From Erythrobacter sp. (GTDB taxonomy: Bacteria > Pseudomonadota > Alphaproteobacteria > Sphingomonadales > Sphingomonadaceae): a stretch of DNA of 64,000 bases. The notes below the pieces were generated by a model that did not search any database, was not told the DNA's origin, and worked only from the letters and a program-made list of their open reading frames with translations. Made by a program: the position numbers and the translations under genes. Shown here one piece after another: positions 48,548 through 58,129 of the stretch; position 1 is the first letter of the stretch; every line of letters begins with the position of its first letter. The stretch lies in NCBI RefSeq assembly GCF_030066995.1, contig NZ_JASJAP010000001.1, positions 1,037,230 to 1,101,229 on the forward strand, read 5' to 3'.

Positions 48548-49255
48548 CTAGGAAACAAGGCGCCGGGCGACATCGCGTACGCTGAGGCCCAGCAGGCGTT
48601 TGTATTCCCAGGTCTTGACGAACCAGAACGCCGAGAACGCGGCGATCGCGGCAAATTCGATCCAGTAGATCTCGTGCCCGCAATCGCGCCCATCGACCAG
48701 ATGGACGCCATAGGCGAGCGCGGGAAGCGCGATCATCAGGCAGCCGGTCACATCGTAGGCGCGCTTGAACCGGGCTCGCAAGGGTGGCCACAAGATGTAA
48801 TCGAGGCGTGATTTGGAAAAGAAGATCGCGACGATGAAGAGGCACACGAAGAACGCGACCGCAAAGGCCGCGTGGAGCGAGAACAGGCTCTCGTTGCACT
48901 GATCGGTGGTGGTCGGCACCAACGCGACGAGGATCAGGAACACGCCCGCGAGCGTCAGCAGGAGGTTTTCGGCGCGCGAGAGGCCCTGAAACAGAATCAG
49001 GAAGATCCCGACCGCCCAAAGCAGCCCGACGAACCAGTTGCGCGCCTCGGGCACGTGGTAGAAGAAGCTGATCGAGAAATGCCCCTCATACCCGCCGATG
49101 AGCGGGAGCAGGATCGGGATAAGCAGCGCCAGAACGCCGATCCCGAAGCACTTGACCAGAAACGCCAGATTGGCGCGCTGCGAGAAGTCCTTGCGCGAGG
49201 CATCCTTGCGCGCCCAGTCGATCGCCTTGGGGTCGGGTGCGTCGAGCTCGCTCAT
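48548..49255 (-). CDS. Hypothetical multi-pass membrane protein
   Basis: The 235-residue protein has about six hydrophobic segments ('FLVKCFGIGVLALLIPILLPL', 'NWFVGLLWAVGIFLILFQGL', 'LLTLAGVFLILVALVPT', 'HAAFAVAFFVCLFIVAIFF', 'TGCLMIALPALAYGVHLV', 'WIEFAAIAAFSAFWFVKTW'). The organisation with 'CNESLFSLHAAFA' and a late 'IYWIEFAAI' resembles DUF998/Frag1-like membrane families, but no motif allows a name. Its start overlaps the stop of the next membrane gene by 4 bases. Function unknown. Confidence 0.78.
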   Translation of the reverse strand: MSELDAPDPKAIDWARKDASRKDFSQRANLAFLVKCFGIGVLALLIPILLPLIGGYEGHFSISFFYHVPEARNWFVGLLWAVGIFLILFQGLSRAENLLLTLAGVFLILVALVPTTTDQCNESLFSLHAAFAVAFFVCLFIVAIFFSKSRLDYILWPPLRARFKRAYDVTGCLMIALPALAYGVHLVDGRDCGHEIYWIEFAAIAAFSAFWFVKTWEYKRLLGLSVRDVARRLVS

Positions 49256-49758
49256 CGCGATTGCCGTTTCATGTCCTTTGCCATTTGCGAGACCGGAAAG
49301 CCGCGCCCGGTGACGAGACGCTTGAAATCGGGCCAGTTGTCAAAGTGCTGCAATTGGCGGTGATAGTAATTGATGTATTCGAGCGCGGCCAGAACCGCAG
49401 CGACGGTGATCGCCCACCGCTCTCCGCTCGACGCAGCGAGATCGGTGAACCGCACGCCGACGGCAAGAACGCAAGCCAGCGCGGTCGTTGCCAGCAGCGG
49501 CAAGCGCCATGTGTGCGCCTGCTTCAGAACCCGCTCGAGGGGGACGGCGCGCCCCTCAAGCTGATGCAGCTTGGCGCGCCAGTAAAGCCCGCCGAGGATG
49601 AGCAGCCCGCACATCGGCACACAGGCAAGCGCGAGCCAAAGACTTACCGCCTGACCGGTGTACAGGCAGAGAAAGACCATGATCGCCGGGATCAGGGCTG
49701 CGTTGGCGACTTCGAGCTTCCAGTAGGAGGAAAGGCGGGTGTGGAGGCGCTTTTGCAT
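49252..49758 (-). CDS. Hypothetical membrane protein
   Basis: The 168-residue protein has about four hydrophobic segments ('NAALIPAIMVFLCLYTGQAVSLW', 'LALACVPMCGLLILGGLYW', 'RLPLLATTALACVLAVGVRF', 'AITVAAVLAALEYINYYH') with a basic N- and C-terminus. No family motif is recognised. It is translationally coupled (ATGA) to the membrane gene downstream. Its ATG at 49758 lies only about 39 bases from the parD ATG, divergently, so the parDE operator at 49761-49789 sits in its leader region and could affect it. Confidence 0.72.
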   Translation of the reverse strand: MQKRLHTRLSSYWKLEVANAALIPAIMVFLCLYTGQAVSLWLALACVPMCGLLILGGLYWRAKLHQLEGRAVPLERVLKQAHTWRLPLLATTALACVLAVGVRFTDLAASSGERWAITVAAVLAALEYINYYHRQLQHFDNWPDFKRLVTGRGFPVSQMAKDMKRQSR

Positions 49759-49760
49759 TC

Positions 49761-49789
49761 TTGCTGATGTTACCCAAAATTGGTAATCT
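49761..49789 (+). promoter_or_regulatory. parDE promoter and palindromic operator
   Basis: TTGCTG (49761-49766) and TAATCT (49784-49789) are separated by exactly 17 bases. Between them lies an imperfect palindrome, TTACCCAAAATTGGTAA at about 49770-49786, whose arms TTACC/GGTAA are perfect, a good candidate for ParD autorepression. The start of transcription would fall at or next to the parD ATG (49797), so the message is probably leaderless. Confidence 0.65.
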
Positions 49790-49796
49790 GAGCTAC

Positions 49797-50048
49797 ATGG
49801 GAAGGAATACGTCGATTTCGCTCAGCGAACGCCATCAGAAATATCTGCAAGCCAAAGTCGAGTCCGGCGAGTTTGCAAGCGTTAGCGAGGTTGTGCGCGA
49901 TGCGCTGCGGCGTCTGGAAGAGCGCGATCGAAAAATCGAGAATCTGAGAGCGCTTATCCGGGAGGGCGAAGAAAGCGGCGACCCGGTTCCCTTCGATTTG
50001 GACGAGTTCCTTGCGGAAATGCACGCCAACTATAAGGGAGCGGCCTGA
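49797..50048 (+). CDS. parD: ParD-family antitoxin
   Basis: From ATG at 49797 the antitoxin has 83 residues: a ribbon-helix-helix start 'TSISLSERHQKYLQAKVESG' with 'FASVSEVVRDALRRLEERD', followed by the acidic toxin-binding tail 'LDEFLAEMHANYKG'. It neutralises ParE and represses its own promoter at the palindrome just upstream. An upstream start in the same frame (49761) would read through the promoter and is rejected. The stop overlaps the toxin frame. Confidence 0.93.
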   Translation: MGRNTSISLSERHQKYLQAKVESGEFASVSEVVRDALRRLEERDRKIENLRALIREGEESGDPVPFDLDEFLAEMHANYKGAA

Positions 50049-50344
50049 TCCGCCTGATTATCCGCCCGGCTGCACGGCATGACTTGGCAAAGATTTGGAC
50101 TTACACTGCTGACACCTGGGGCGCTTTCCAAGCAGATAGCTATGTGCGCGAAATAAATGATCGCGTCATCAAGCTACTAGATTTCCCCGCTATGGGCAGC
50201 CGTGTTGAGGGGCTACCCGAGCAGTATCGAAAAGTGCGAAGTGGCTCGCATCGGGTGATTTACCGAACAACAGAGGTCGAACTGCTCGTAGTGCGCATCA
50301 TCCACGAACGAGAGGATGTGCCGGATGACATCGAAACGTGGTAA
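50045..50344 (+). CDS. parE: ParE-family toxin with a non-canonical CTG start
   Basis: The toxin poisons DNA gyrase in this family. The frame reads I-R-L-I-I-R-P-A-A-R-H-D-L-A-K-I-W from 50048, the normal ParE N-terminus, but no ATG, GTG or TTG precedes it; the first such codon (TTG at 50084) would cut the conserved first strand. CTG at 50045 lies exactly where a coupled ATGA start would be, overlapping the parD stop, with AGGGAG about 5 bases upstream, and gives 99 residues. Further motifs are 'AFQADSYVREINDRV', 'FPAMGSRVEGLPEQYRKVRSGSHRVIYR' and 'VVRIIHEREDV'. It ends 250 bases before sdhA, in a gap with nothing clear. It may be weakly translated or silenced. Confidence 0.8.
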   Translation: MIRLIIRPAARHDLAKIWTYTADTWGAFQADSYVREINDRVIKLLDFPAMGSRVEGLPEQYRKVRSGSHRVIYRTTEVELLVVRIIHEREDVPDDIETW

Positions 50345-50593
50345 CCATCTTGTCGAGCCGACTTCGAATCTAGATCGGACTACCAGTCAGGCTCAATCCA
50401 GTTCTTCCGCTTCTTGCAGCGGCAATGACACTGCCATTCGCCGCGTTCTTCAAAAGGCACGATTTGCTCGACTTCTAAAAAACGAGCCGACTATCCTCCA
50501 TGTCGTCAAGGTCGACAACATCACCGACACGAGGAAGCCCAGGCAACGTTCGCGTGCGTTTCGCACCGTTTACTAAGAACTGGACCACATACA

Positions 50594-52447
50594 TCAATAA
50601 ACCCGCGCCTTGGGCTCGATATATTCCGCGTCCTCGGTCAGCGTGTATTCGTGCACCGGGCGGTAATCGAGGCGGATGTTGGAGCCTCTACCGCCCCAGC
50701 CGTCGAACCAGGCGATGGTGTGCTTCATCCATTCCGCGTCGTTGCGATCGGGGAAATCCTCGTGCGCGTGGGCGCCGCGGCTTTCCTTGCGGTTGGCGGC
50801 GGACGCCATCGTCACGTTCGCCTGGCTCATCAGATTGTCGAGTTCGAGCGTTTCGATAAGGTCGCTGTTCCAGATGAGCGATTTGTCGGTGACGTGGATG
50901 TCTTCCATCCGCTTGTTCTGATCAGCCAGCTTCTGGACGCCTTCGTCCATCAGTTCCTGATCGCGGAACACGGCGCAGTGCTTCTGCATCGCCTTTTGCA
51001 TCTCCGCACGGATCTGCGCGGTGGGCGAGCCACCTTGGGCGTAGCGGAAATGGTCGAGACGCGTGAGCGCCAGGTCGGCTGAATCCTTGGGCAATTCGGC
51101 CTGCTTGGCGTTGGGCACCAGATTGTCGCGCAGGTGGTGGCCCGTCGCGCGGCCAAAGACCACAAGGTCGATAAGCGAGTTCGAACCCAGACGGTTGGCG
51201 CCGTGGACCGAAACGCACGCCGCTTCGCCGACCGCGTAGAGGCCGGGTATCTCGTGATCCGGATTGCCATCGGGGCCAAGCGTGACGACCTGCCCGTGAT
51301 AGTTACACGGAATGCCGCCCATATTGTAATGGACGGTCGGCGTGACCGGCAGCGCCTCGCGCGTCAGATCGACGCCGGCGAAGATCTTGCCGCTTTCGGT
51401 GATGCCCGGCAGGCGCTCGGCGAGTACCTTGGGATCGATGTGATCGAGGTGAAGGTGGATGTGGTCGCCATCCTCGCCAACGCCGCGGCCTTCGCGCATT
51501 TCGAGCGCCATCGAACGGCTGACAACATCGCGCGAGGCCAGGTCCTTTGCCGATGGAGCGTAGCGCTCCATGAACCGCTCGCCCTCGGAATTGGTGAGAT
51601 AACCGCCCTCGCCGCGCGCGCCTTCGGTAATCAGCACGCCCGCGCCGTAAATGCCGGTGGGGTGGAACTGGACGAACTCCATGTCCTGCAGCGGCAGGCC
51701 AGCGCGCAGCACCATGCCGCCGCCATCGCCGGTGCAGGTGTGTGCGGAGGTCGCGGTGTAATAGCAGCGGCCATAGCCCCCGGTCGCGAGAACCACGCTC
51801 TGCGCGCGGAACCGGTGGATCGTGCCATCGTCGAGGCACATCGCCATGACGCCCACGCACTTCTTCTCGCCGCCCGCATCGCTCATGATGAGGTCGAGCG
51901 CGAAATATTCGATGAAGAAGTCCGCGTCGTATTTCAGGCTCTGCTGATAGAGCGCGTGGAGCATGGCGTGGCCGGTGCGGTCCGCGGCGGCGCAGGTGCG
52001 CTGCACGGGCGGCCCTGCGCCCATGTTCTGCATGTGCCCGCCAAACGGGCGCTGGTAGATCGTGCCATCTTCGTTGCGGCTGAAGGGCACGCCGGCGTGC
52101 TCCAGCTCGTACACGGCGGCGGGAGCTTCGCGCGCGAGATATTCGATCGCGTCCTGATCGCCCAGCCAGTCCGACCCCTTCACGGTGTCGTACATGTGCC
52201 AGGTCCAGTGATCGGGCGTGTTGTTGCCAAGGCTCGCCGCGATGCCGCCTTGGGCCGCGACGGTGTGCGAGCGTGTCGGGAAGACCTTGGAGATGTTGGC
52301 GGTCTTCAGGCCCGCTTCGGCCGCGCCCATGGTCGCGCGCAGGCCAGACCCGCCCGCGCCCACGACCACGACGTCATAGGTGTGATCGATGATCATGTAG
52401 GCGCCCTGAAGCTGGGGGCCGGGATCGTTTGCAGGTGCCGTTGCCAT
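50594..52447 (-). CDS. sdhA: Succinate dehydrogenase flavoprotein subunit
   Basis: The 617-residue subunit oxidises succinate to fumarate in the TCA cycle, with covalent FAD. '[21 protein letters not shown]' is the dinucleotide fold, '[19 protein letters not shown]' holds the FAD-linked His, and '[10 protein letters not shown]', '[11 protein letters not shown]' and '[21 protein letters not shown]' are active-site and cofactor regions; the C-terminus ends '[10 protein letters not shown]'. It follows sdhD by 7 bases in a C-D-A order. The expected sdhB does not follow; parE and its 250-base flank do. Confidence 0.98.
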   Translation of the reverse strand: MATAPANDPGPQLQGAYMIIDHTYDVVVVGAGGSGLRATMGAAEAGLKTANISKVFPTRSHTVAAQGGIAASLGNNTPDHWTWHMYDTVKGSDWLGDQDAIEYLAREAPAAVYELEHAGVPFSRNEDGTIYQRPFGGHMQNMGAGPPVQRTCAAADRTGHAMLHALYQQSLKYDADFFIEYFALDLIMSDAGGEKKCVGVMAMCLDDGTIHRFRAQSVVLATGGYGRCYYTATSAHTCTGDGGGMVLRAGLPLQDMEFVQFHPTGIYGAGVLITEGARGEGGYLTNSEGERFMERYAPSAKDLASRDVVSRSMALEMREGRGVGEDGDHIHLHLDHIDPKVLAERLPGITESGKIFAGVDLTREALPVTPTVHYNMGGIPCNYHGQVVTLGPDGNPDHEIPGLYAVGEAACVSVHGANRLGSNSLIDLVVFGRATGHHLRDNLVPNAKQAELPKDSADLALTRLDHFRYAQGGSPTAQIRAEMQKAMQKHCAVFRDQELMDEGVQKLADQNKRMEDIHVTDKSLIWNSDLIETLELDNLMSQANVTMASAANRKESRGAHAHEDFPDRNDAEWMKHTIAWFDGWGGRGSNIRLDYRPVHEYTLTEDAEYIEPKARVY

Positions 52448-52453
52448 TATGCG

Positions 52454-52834
52454 TTATGCTCCAAAGGCCAGCGTCGCGACGCTGAAGATTGAGAAGGCCG
52501 CGCCGCCAATGGCCGCGAGGTTGAGACAGGTGAGAAGCGCGAACTTGGAGCCGGAATTGTGGATATAATCCTCGATCAGAACGGTCAGGCCCATCTGCGC
52601 GTGCCAGAAGAGATTGGCGACCAGCAGGATCATCGCGACCGTCGAAATCGGCTGTGCAATCCACTCGACCAAGCTTGTGTAGCTGTAATCGCCCAGCAGC
52701 AGCAGGCTGAGGATGAACCAGCTCATCAGCACCACATTGGCGATCGCGGTGAAGCGATGCGTCAGCCAGTGATGCGCGCCATCATGCGCGGAGCCAAGCC
52801 CGCGAACCCGCCCGATTGACGTGCCATTGCCCAT
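52454..52834 (-). CDS. sdhD: Succinate dehydrogenase hydrophobic membrane anchor subunit
   Basis: From ATG at 52834, overlapping the sdhC stop by one base (TGATG), the protein has 126 residues. Three membrane segments are visible ('FTAIANVVLMSWFILSLLLL', 'PISTVAMILLVANLFWHAQMGL', 'FALLTCLNLAAIGGAAFSIFSVATL'). His in 'WHAQMGLTVLIEDYIH' is a probable heme b ligand. Its start here fits 'MGNGTSIGRVRGLGSAHDGAHHWLTHR'. It anchors SdhAB and binds ubiquinone with SdhC. Confidence 0.95.
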   Translation of the reverse strand: MGNGTSIGRVRGLGSAHDGAHHWLTHRFTAIANVVLMSWFILSLLLLGDYSYTSLVEWIAQPISTVAMILLVANLFWHAQMGLTVLIEDYIHNSGSKFALLTCLNLAAIGGAAFSIFSVATLAFGA

Positions 52835-53229
52835 CAGCCCAGCCCTCCATCGCGCACGAAGATGTAGGTCCACACCGCCACGGTGAGGACAATCGCGATC
52901 AGCGGCGACAGGATCGACCAAAACCGATTGGTATCAAGCTCATAGCCTGCGCCAATATCAAGCACGAAGTGCCTGAGACCGCTCATCAAATGGGTGAAGA
53001 ACGCCCATGTCAGGCCGATCATCACGATATAGCCGATCGGAGACGCCGCTGCCCAGACAAAGGTCTCGTAGGCTTCCGGACCGCTGGCGAGCGCGCCCAG
53101 CCACCACACCAGCACCGCAAGCCCCACCAGCGCCAGTCCGTCGCCTGTCGCCCGATGAAGGATGGATACCAGCATGTGCGGTCCCCACCGCCATATCTGG
53201 AGGTGCGGAGAAAGCGGTCTTTGTGCCAT
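52834..53229 (-). CDS. sdhC: Succinate dehydrogenase cytochrome b556 subunit
   Basis: The 131-residue subunit binds heme b and quinone in the membrane. It opens 'RPLSPHLQIWRWGPHMLVSILHRATGDGL', with 'SILHRATG' the family signature, has three membrane segments, and a heme-ligand His in 'HLMSGLRHFVLDIG'. Length is standard. It is the first gene of the sdhCDA operon and is divergent from the SDR gene at 53340. Confidence 0.97.
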   Translation of the reverse strand: MAQRPLSPHLQIWRWGPHMLVSILHRATGDGLALVGLAVLVWWLGALASGPEAYETFVWAAASPIGYIVMIGLTWAFFTHLMSGLRHFVLDIGAGYELDTNRFWSILSPLIAIVLTVAVWTYIFVRDGGLG

Positions 53230-53246
53230 TCTTGCTCTTCTTCAGT

Positions 53247-53300
53247 GTTATATCCCTGTCATGCGTCTTACCGAATGTTGCCACGCGCGCAAGCGCGCGT
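53247..53300 (-). promoter_or_regulatory. Possible sdhC promoter and upstream hairpin
   Basis: On the minus strand a TATAAC box (53247-53252) lies about 18 bases before the sdhC ATG, with a weak TTCGGT (53270-53275) 17 bases further up. Upstream of that is a short perfect hairpin, ACGCGCGC-AA-GCGCGCGT, at 53283-53300. The -35 is poor, so the promoter is tentative; the hairpin could serve as a regulator site or be incidental. Confidence 0.35.
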
Positions 53301-53339
53301 CGCTCGACAAGTCTTGCAAAGTTTCGGATAGGGCTTGTC

Positions 53340-54050
53340 ATGAGTTTCATCCTATTGACCGGTTCGAGCCGTGGAATTGGCGCGGCGACCCATGAAACGC
53401 TCACCCGCAGGGGATGCTCGGTGATCGGCCACCAGACCCGGATCGGTGAGCCCGGATCGATCGCCGCCGATTTTCGCGACCCGATGGCCGCGCACACCCT
53501 ATGGGAAAGCGCGCTCGAGCAGGCCGGCGGCGCGATCAACATCCTCGTCAACAACGCCGGGCTGTTCGAACCCAATCGCGTGGATCGCTCGGACATCGAA
53601 TGGCTCGATGCGTGGGAGGACACGATGCGCATCAACCTCACCGCCGCCGCCCAGCTTTCCCGCTTTGCCGTGCGCCACTGGCAGGAGCGCGGCTCAGGCG
53701 GCCGGATCGTTCACGTCGCAAGCCGCGCCGCCTATCGCGGAGACAGCCCGGCGCACTGGCACTACGCGGCGGCCAAGGGCGGGATGATCGCCATGCACAA
53801 GACGATTGCGCGCGGTTTCGCCGCCGAGGGCATCTTGAGCTTTGCCGTCGCGCCCGGATTTACCGACACGGCGATGGCGGGCGACTATCTGGAGACGCGC
53901 GGCGGTCCGGGTTTGCTGGCGGACATCCCGCTTGGCGAGGTCGCGCAGCCCGAGGAGATCGCCGAGATCATCGCTTTCTGCGCGCTCGACGCCCCTCCCA
54001 GCATGACCGGCGCCGTGATCGACGCCAACGGCGCAAGCTTCGTACGCTAA
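53340..54050 (+). CDS. Short-chain dehydrogenase/reductase
   Basis: ATG at 53340 gives 236 residues beginning with the NAD(P) loop 'FILLTGSSRGIGAATHETL'; the open frame upstream has no similarity. 'NILVNNAGLFEPNRVD', 'HVASRAAYRGDSPAHWHYAAAKGG' with Ser-Tyr-Lys and 'AVAPGFTDTAMAGDY' are standard SDR elements. C-terminus 'MTGAVIDANGASFVR' is typical. The substrate is not known. It is 16 bases upstream of prmA on the same strand. Confidence 0.92.
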   Translation: MSFILLTGSSRGIGAATHETLTRRGCSVIGHQTRIGEPGSIAADFRDPMAAHTLWESALEQAGGAINILVNNAGLFEPNRVDRSDIEWLDAWEDTMRINLTAAAQLSRFAVRHWQERGSGGRIVHVASRAAYRGDSPAHWHYAAAKGGMIAMHKTIARGFAAEGILSFAVAPGFTDTAMAGDYLETRGGPGLLADIPLGEVAQPEEIAEIIAFCALDAPPSMTGAVIDANGASFVR

Positions 54051-54066
54051 GGCGCGCGGGCCAGGC

Positions 54067-55005
54067 ATGACGAGCTGGAAACTCAGCCTCCTCGCGCCCA
54101 AGCCAGCGGTGCAGGCCGCGCTGCTAGCGCATGACGAGATCGAGGACTGGGACTTCGACCTCGTCATCTCCGGCCGCGAGATCGACGAGAACCACCCGCA
54201 GGACTGGGTGCTCGAAGGCTGGTATCCGAAGAAGCCCGGCGCGGCGCAAGAACGCGCTCTGCAAAGCCTGTTCGAAGGCGAGGCGCCGCGCATCGCCGTG
54301 GAGAAGCTGCCCGATGAAGACTGGCTCGCGCTCAGCCAGCAGGGCGCGCCGCCGATCAACGCCGGGCCCTTCCACGTCCACACACCCGATTTTCCGGCCC
54401 GCAAGGACGCGATCGACTTCGTTATTCCCGCCGCGCAGGCCTTTGGCACGGGGCAGCACGAAACCACCGCCGGGTGTCTTGAAATGCTGGCGGAGATGAA
54501 GGCCCAAGGACGACGCGTGCGCCGCATCGCGGATATCGGAACGGGGACCGGGCTTCTGGGCTTTGCCGCCCTTCGCCTGTGGCCGGGCGCCGAGGCCACC
54601 GCCTCGGACATCGACCCCGTCTGCGCGCAAGTGGTCAAGGACAACGCAGCGCTAAACGCCCTTGCGCTCGGCGCGGGTCCGGGCGCGATGACGATGGTGA
54701 TTGCCGAGGGAATGGACGATCCGCTGCTGCGCCTTCGCGGACCCTACGATCTGCTCATCGCCAATATCCTTGCCGGACCGCTGGTGGAGCTCGCGCCCGA
54801 CTTCGCCGCGAACGTCTCTCCGGGCGCAGATCTGCTTCTGGCCGGTCTGCTGGCGGGCGAACAGGAAGAGGCCGTGCGCCGCGCCTGCAAGCGAGCGGGC
54901 TTTACCCCGCGAGAGCGGCTCCAGAGAGGCGACTGGGCGATCTTGTGGCTGCGTCGTCGTCCGAACTGGAGGCTGTCGGGCCGCGAGCGCGCGCGCTGGC
55001 GTTAG
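54067..55005 (+). CDS. prmA: Ribosomal protein L11 methyltransferase
   Basis: The 312-residue PrmA methylates lysine side chains and the N-terminus of ribosomal protein L11. The N-terminal substrate-recognition domain spans about residues 1-90. The SAM domain has 'PAQAFGTGQHETTAGCLEML', 'IADIGTGTGLLGFAALRLWP', 'ASDIDPVCAQVVKDNAALN' and 'LIANILAGPLVELAPDF'. Length is normal and only the C-terminal basic tail is unusual. Confidence 0.96.
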   Translation: MTSWKLSLLAPKPAVQAALLAHDEIEDWDFDLVISGREIDENHPQDWVLEGWYPKKPGAAQERALQSLFEGEAPRIAVEKLPDEDWLALSQQGAPPINAGPFHVHTPDFPARKDAIDFVIPAAQAFGTGQHETTAGCLEMLAEMKAQGRRVRRIADIGTGTGLLGFAALRLWPGAEATASDIDPVCAQVVKDNAALNALALGAGPGAMTMVIAEGMDDPLLRLRGPYDLLIANILAGPLVELAPDFAANVSPGADLLLAGLLAGEQEEAVRRACKRAGFTPRERLQRGDWAILWLRRRPNWRLSGRERARWR

Positions 55006-55040
55006 CCGGTTGCCAGTTGCCGGTTGCCTGTGAGCGCCGC

Positions 55041-55532
55041 TCAGCAAAGAACCCCTTCGGCCAAATCCAGCGCGTTTCTTGTAAAAGCTTCCATGTTTGC
55101 GATCCGATCGTCGCTGTCGGTCTCCAGCACCGCGACGCGCTCGACATCGGGACCGACAATCGCCGCCACGCTGCGGCCCGAGGCAACGCCCATCGGATGC
55201 TCGCTCGACCCCGCCGACCCGCTTTCCGCCATCCCCCAACTCGCGCCGAGCCGGTCGCGAATGCCGCGCGCCTGAAGCAGCGCGTAGTCCTCGGTCGCCG
55301 ACGTCATGCCGTCATACGCCTCGCGCGGGAGATCGAGGAGGACATTGCGCGCCTTGAACGAGTACACCACGCCCCCGCCCTTGAAGAAATCGAGCGCGCC
55401 CGGAACGGTCAAAAGGCTCGCCATGATAAGCCCCCCGGTGGCCCCATCGGCGACCGCAATCTTCTGCCCCCGCGCGCGCAGCGCCGCAGCGATACGGAGC
55501 GCTTGCGGGTGGAGATCGTTGAGAGTGCCCAC
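55041..55532 (-). CDS. CinA C-terminal-domain family protein, probable inactive or altered amidohydrolase
   Basis: The 163-residue protein is related to PncC/CinA nicotinamide-nucleotide amidohydrolases, which recycle NMN. The fold pattern is clear: 'KIAVADGATGGLIMASLLTVPGALDFFKGGGVVYS' and 'GMTSATEDYALLQARGIRDRLGASWGMAESGSAG'. However, active enzymes have 'ESCTGG' at the position where this has 'DGATGG', so the usual nucleophilic Ser is replaced by Gly. The reaction is therefore uncertain. It starts 2 bases after the ligA stop and is convergent with prmA. Confidence 0.82.
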   Translation of the reverse strand: MGTLNDLHPQALRIAAALRARGQKIAVADGATGGLIMASLLTVPGALDFFKGGGVVYSFKARNVLLDLPREAYDGMTSATEDYALLQARGIRDRLGASWGMAESGSAGSSEHPMGVASGRSVAAIVGPDVERVAVLETDSDDRIANMEAFTRNALDLAEGVLC

Positions 55533-55534
55533 GT

Positions 55535-57661
<2,127 letters not shown>

Positions 57662-58129
57662 TTAGTCGATCTCAGTCTGGATTCCATCGCCTTCTTGGGC
57701 CGCTTCCACCTCTGGCCGATCAAGCGCCGCGCCGCCTGAAGCGCCAAACAGCTCTTTGACGCGTTCCTCGGCCTGCTGCTCGGTCAACGCGCCGCTTTCC
57801 ACATCCTGCCCGATCTGGCGAAGCTCATCCAGACTGTCCTGCCAGTTGCTCACGCGCTCGTCGGGAATGGCGATCACATCGCCCAGCTCCGCGCGCAGAT
57901 CGCGCTCCAGCGACCCGTCCTCGAACGCCGAATAGGTCGCCAGGGTCAGCAGCACAGGCGCGGCCAGAGCCATCGCGAAAGACACAAAGAACACGCGCTT
58001 GAAACTCATATCGGTCAGCAAGCCCAGCGCCGTCATAAACGCGAGAGCAAAGACGGTGGTGAGCCCGAGCAAGGCCAGCAGCGCCAAAACCAGAACCGAC
58101 AAAACGATCCCACCAAGAACTTCCATCAC
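57662..58129 (-). CDS. Hypothetical membrane protein between recN and ligA
   Basis: The 155-residue protein has three hydrophobic stretches in its first 65 residues ('LGGIVLSVLVLALLALLGLTTVFALAFMTALGLL', 'FFVSFAMALAAPVLLTLATYSAF') and an acidic helical tail ('NWQDSLDELRQIGQDVESG', 'LTEQQAEERVKELFG'). No motif is recognised. It starts in a 4-base overlap with the recN stop and ends 12 bases before ligA, so all three are co-transcribed. A helper role in DNA repair is not supported by any feature seen. Confidence 0.78.
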   Translation of the reverse strand: MMEVLGGIVLSVLVLALLALLGLTTVFALAFMTALGLLTDMSFKRVFFVSFAMALAAPVLLTLATYSAFEDGSLERDLRAELGDVIAIPDERVSNWQDSLDELRQIGQDVESGALTEQQAEERVKELFGASGGAALDRPEVEAAQEGDGIQTEID

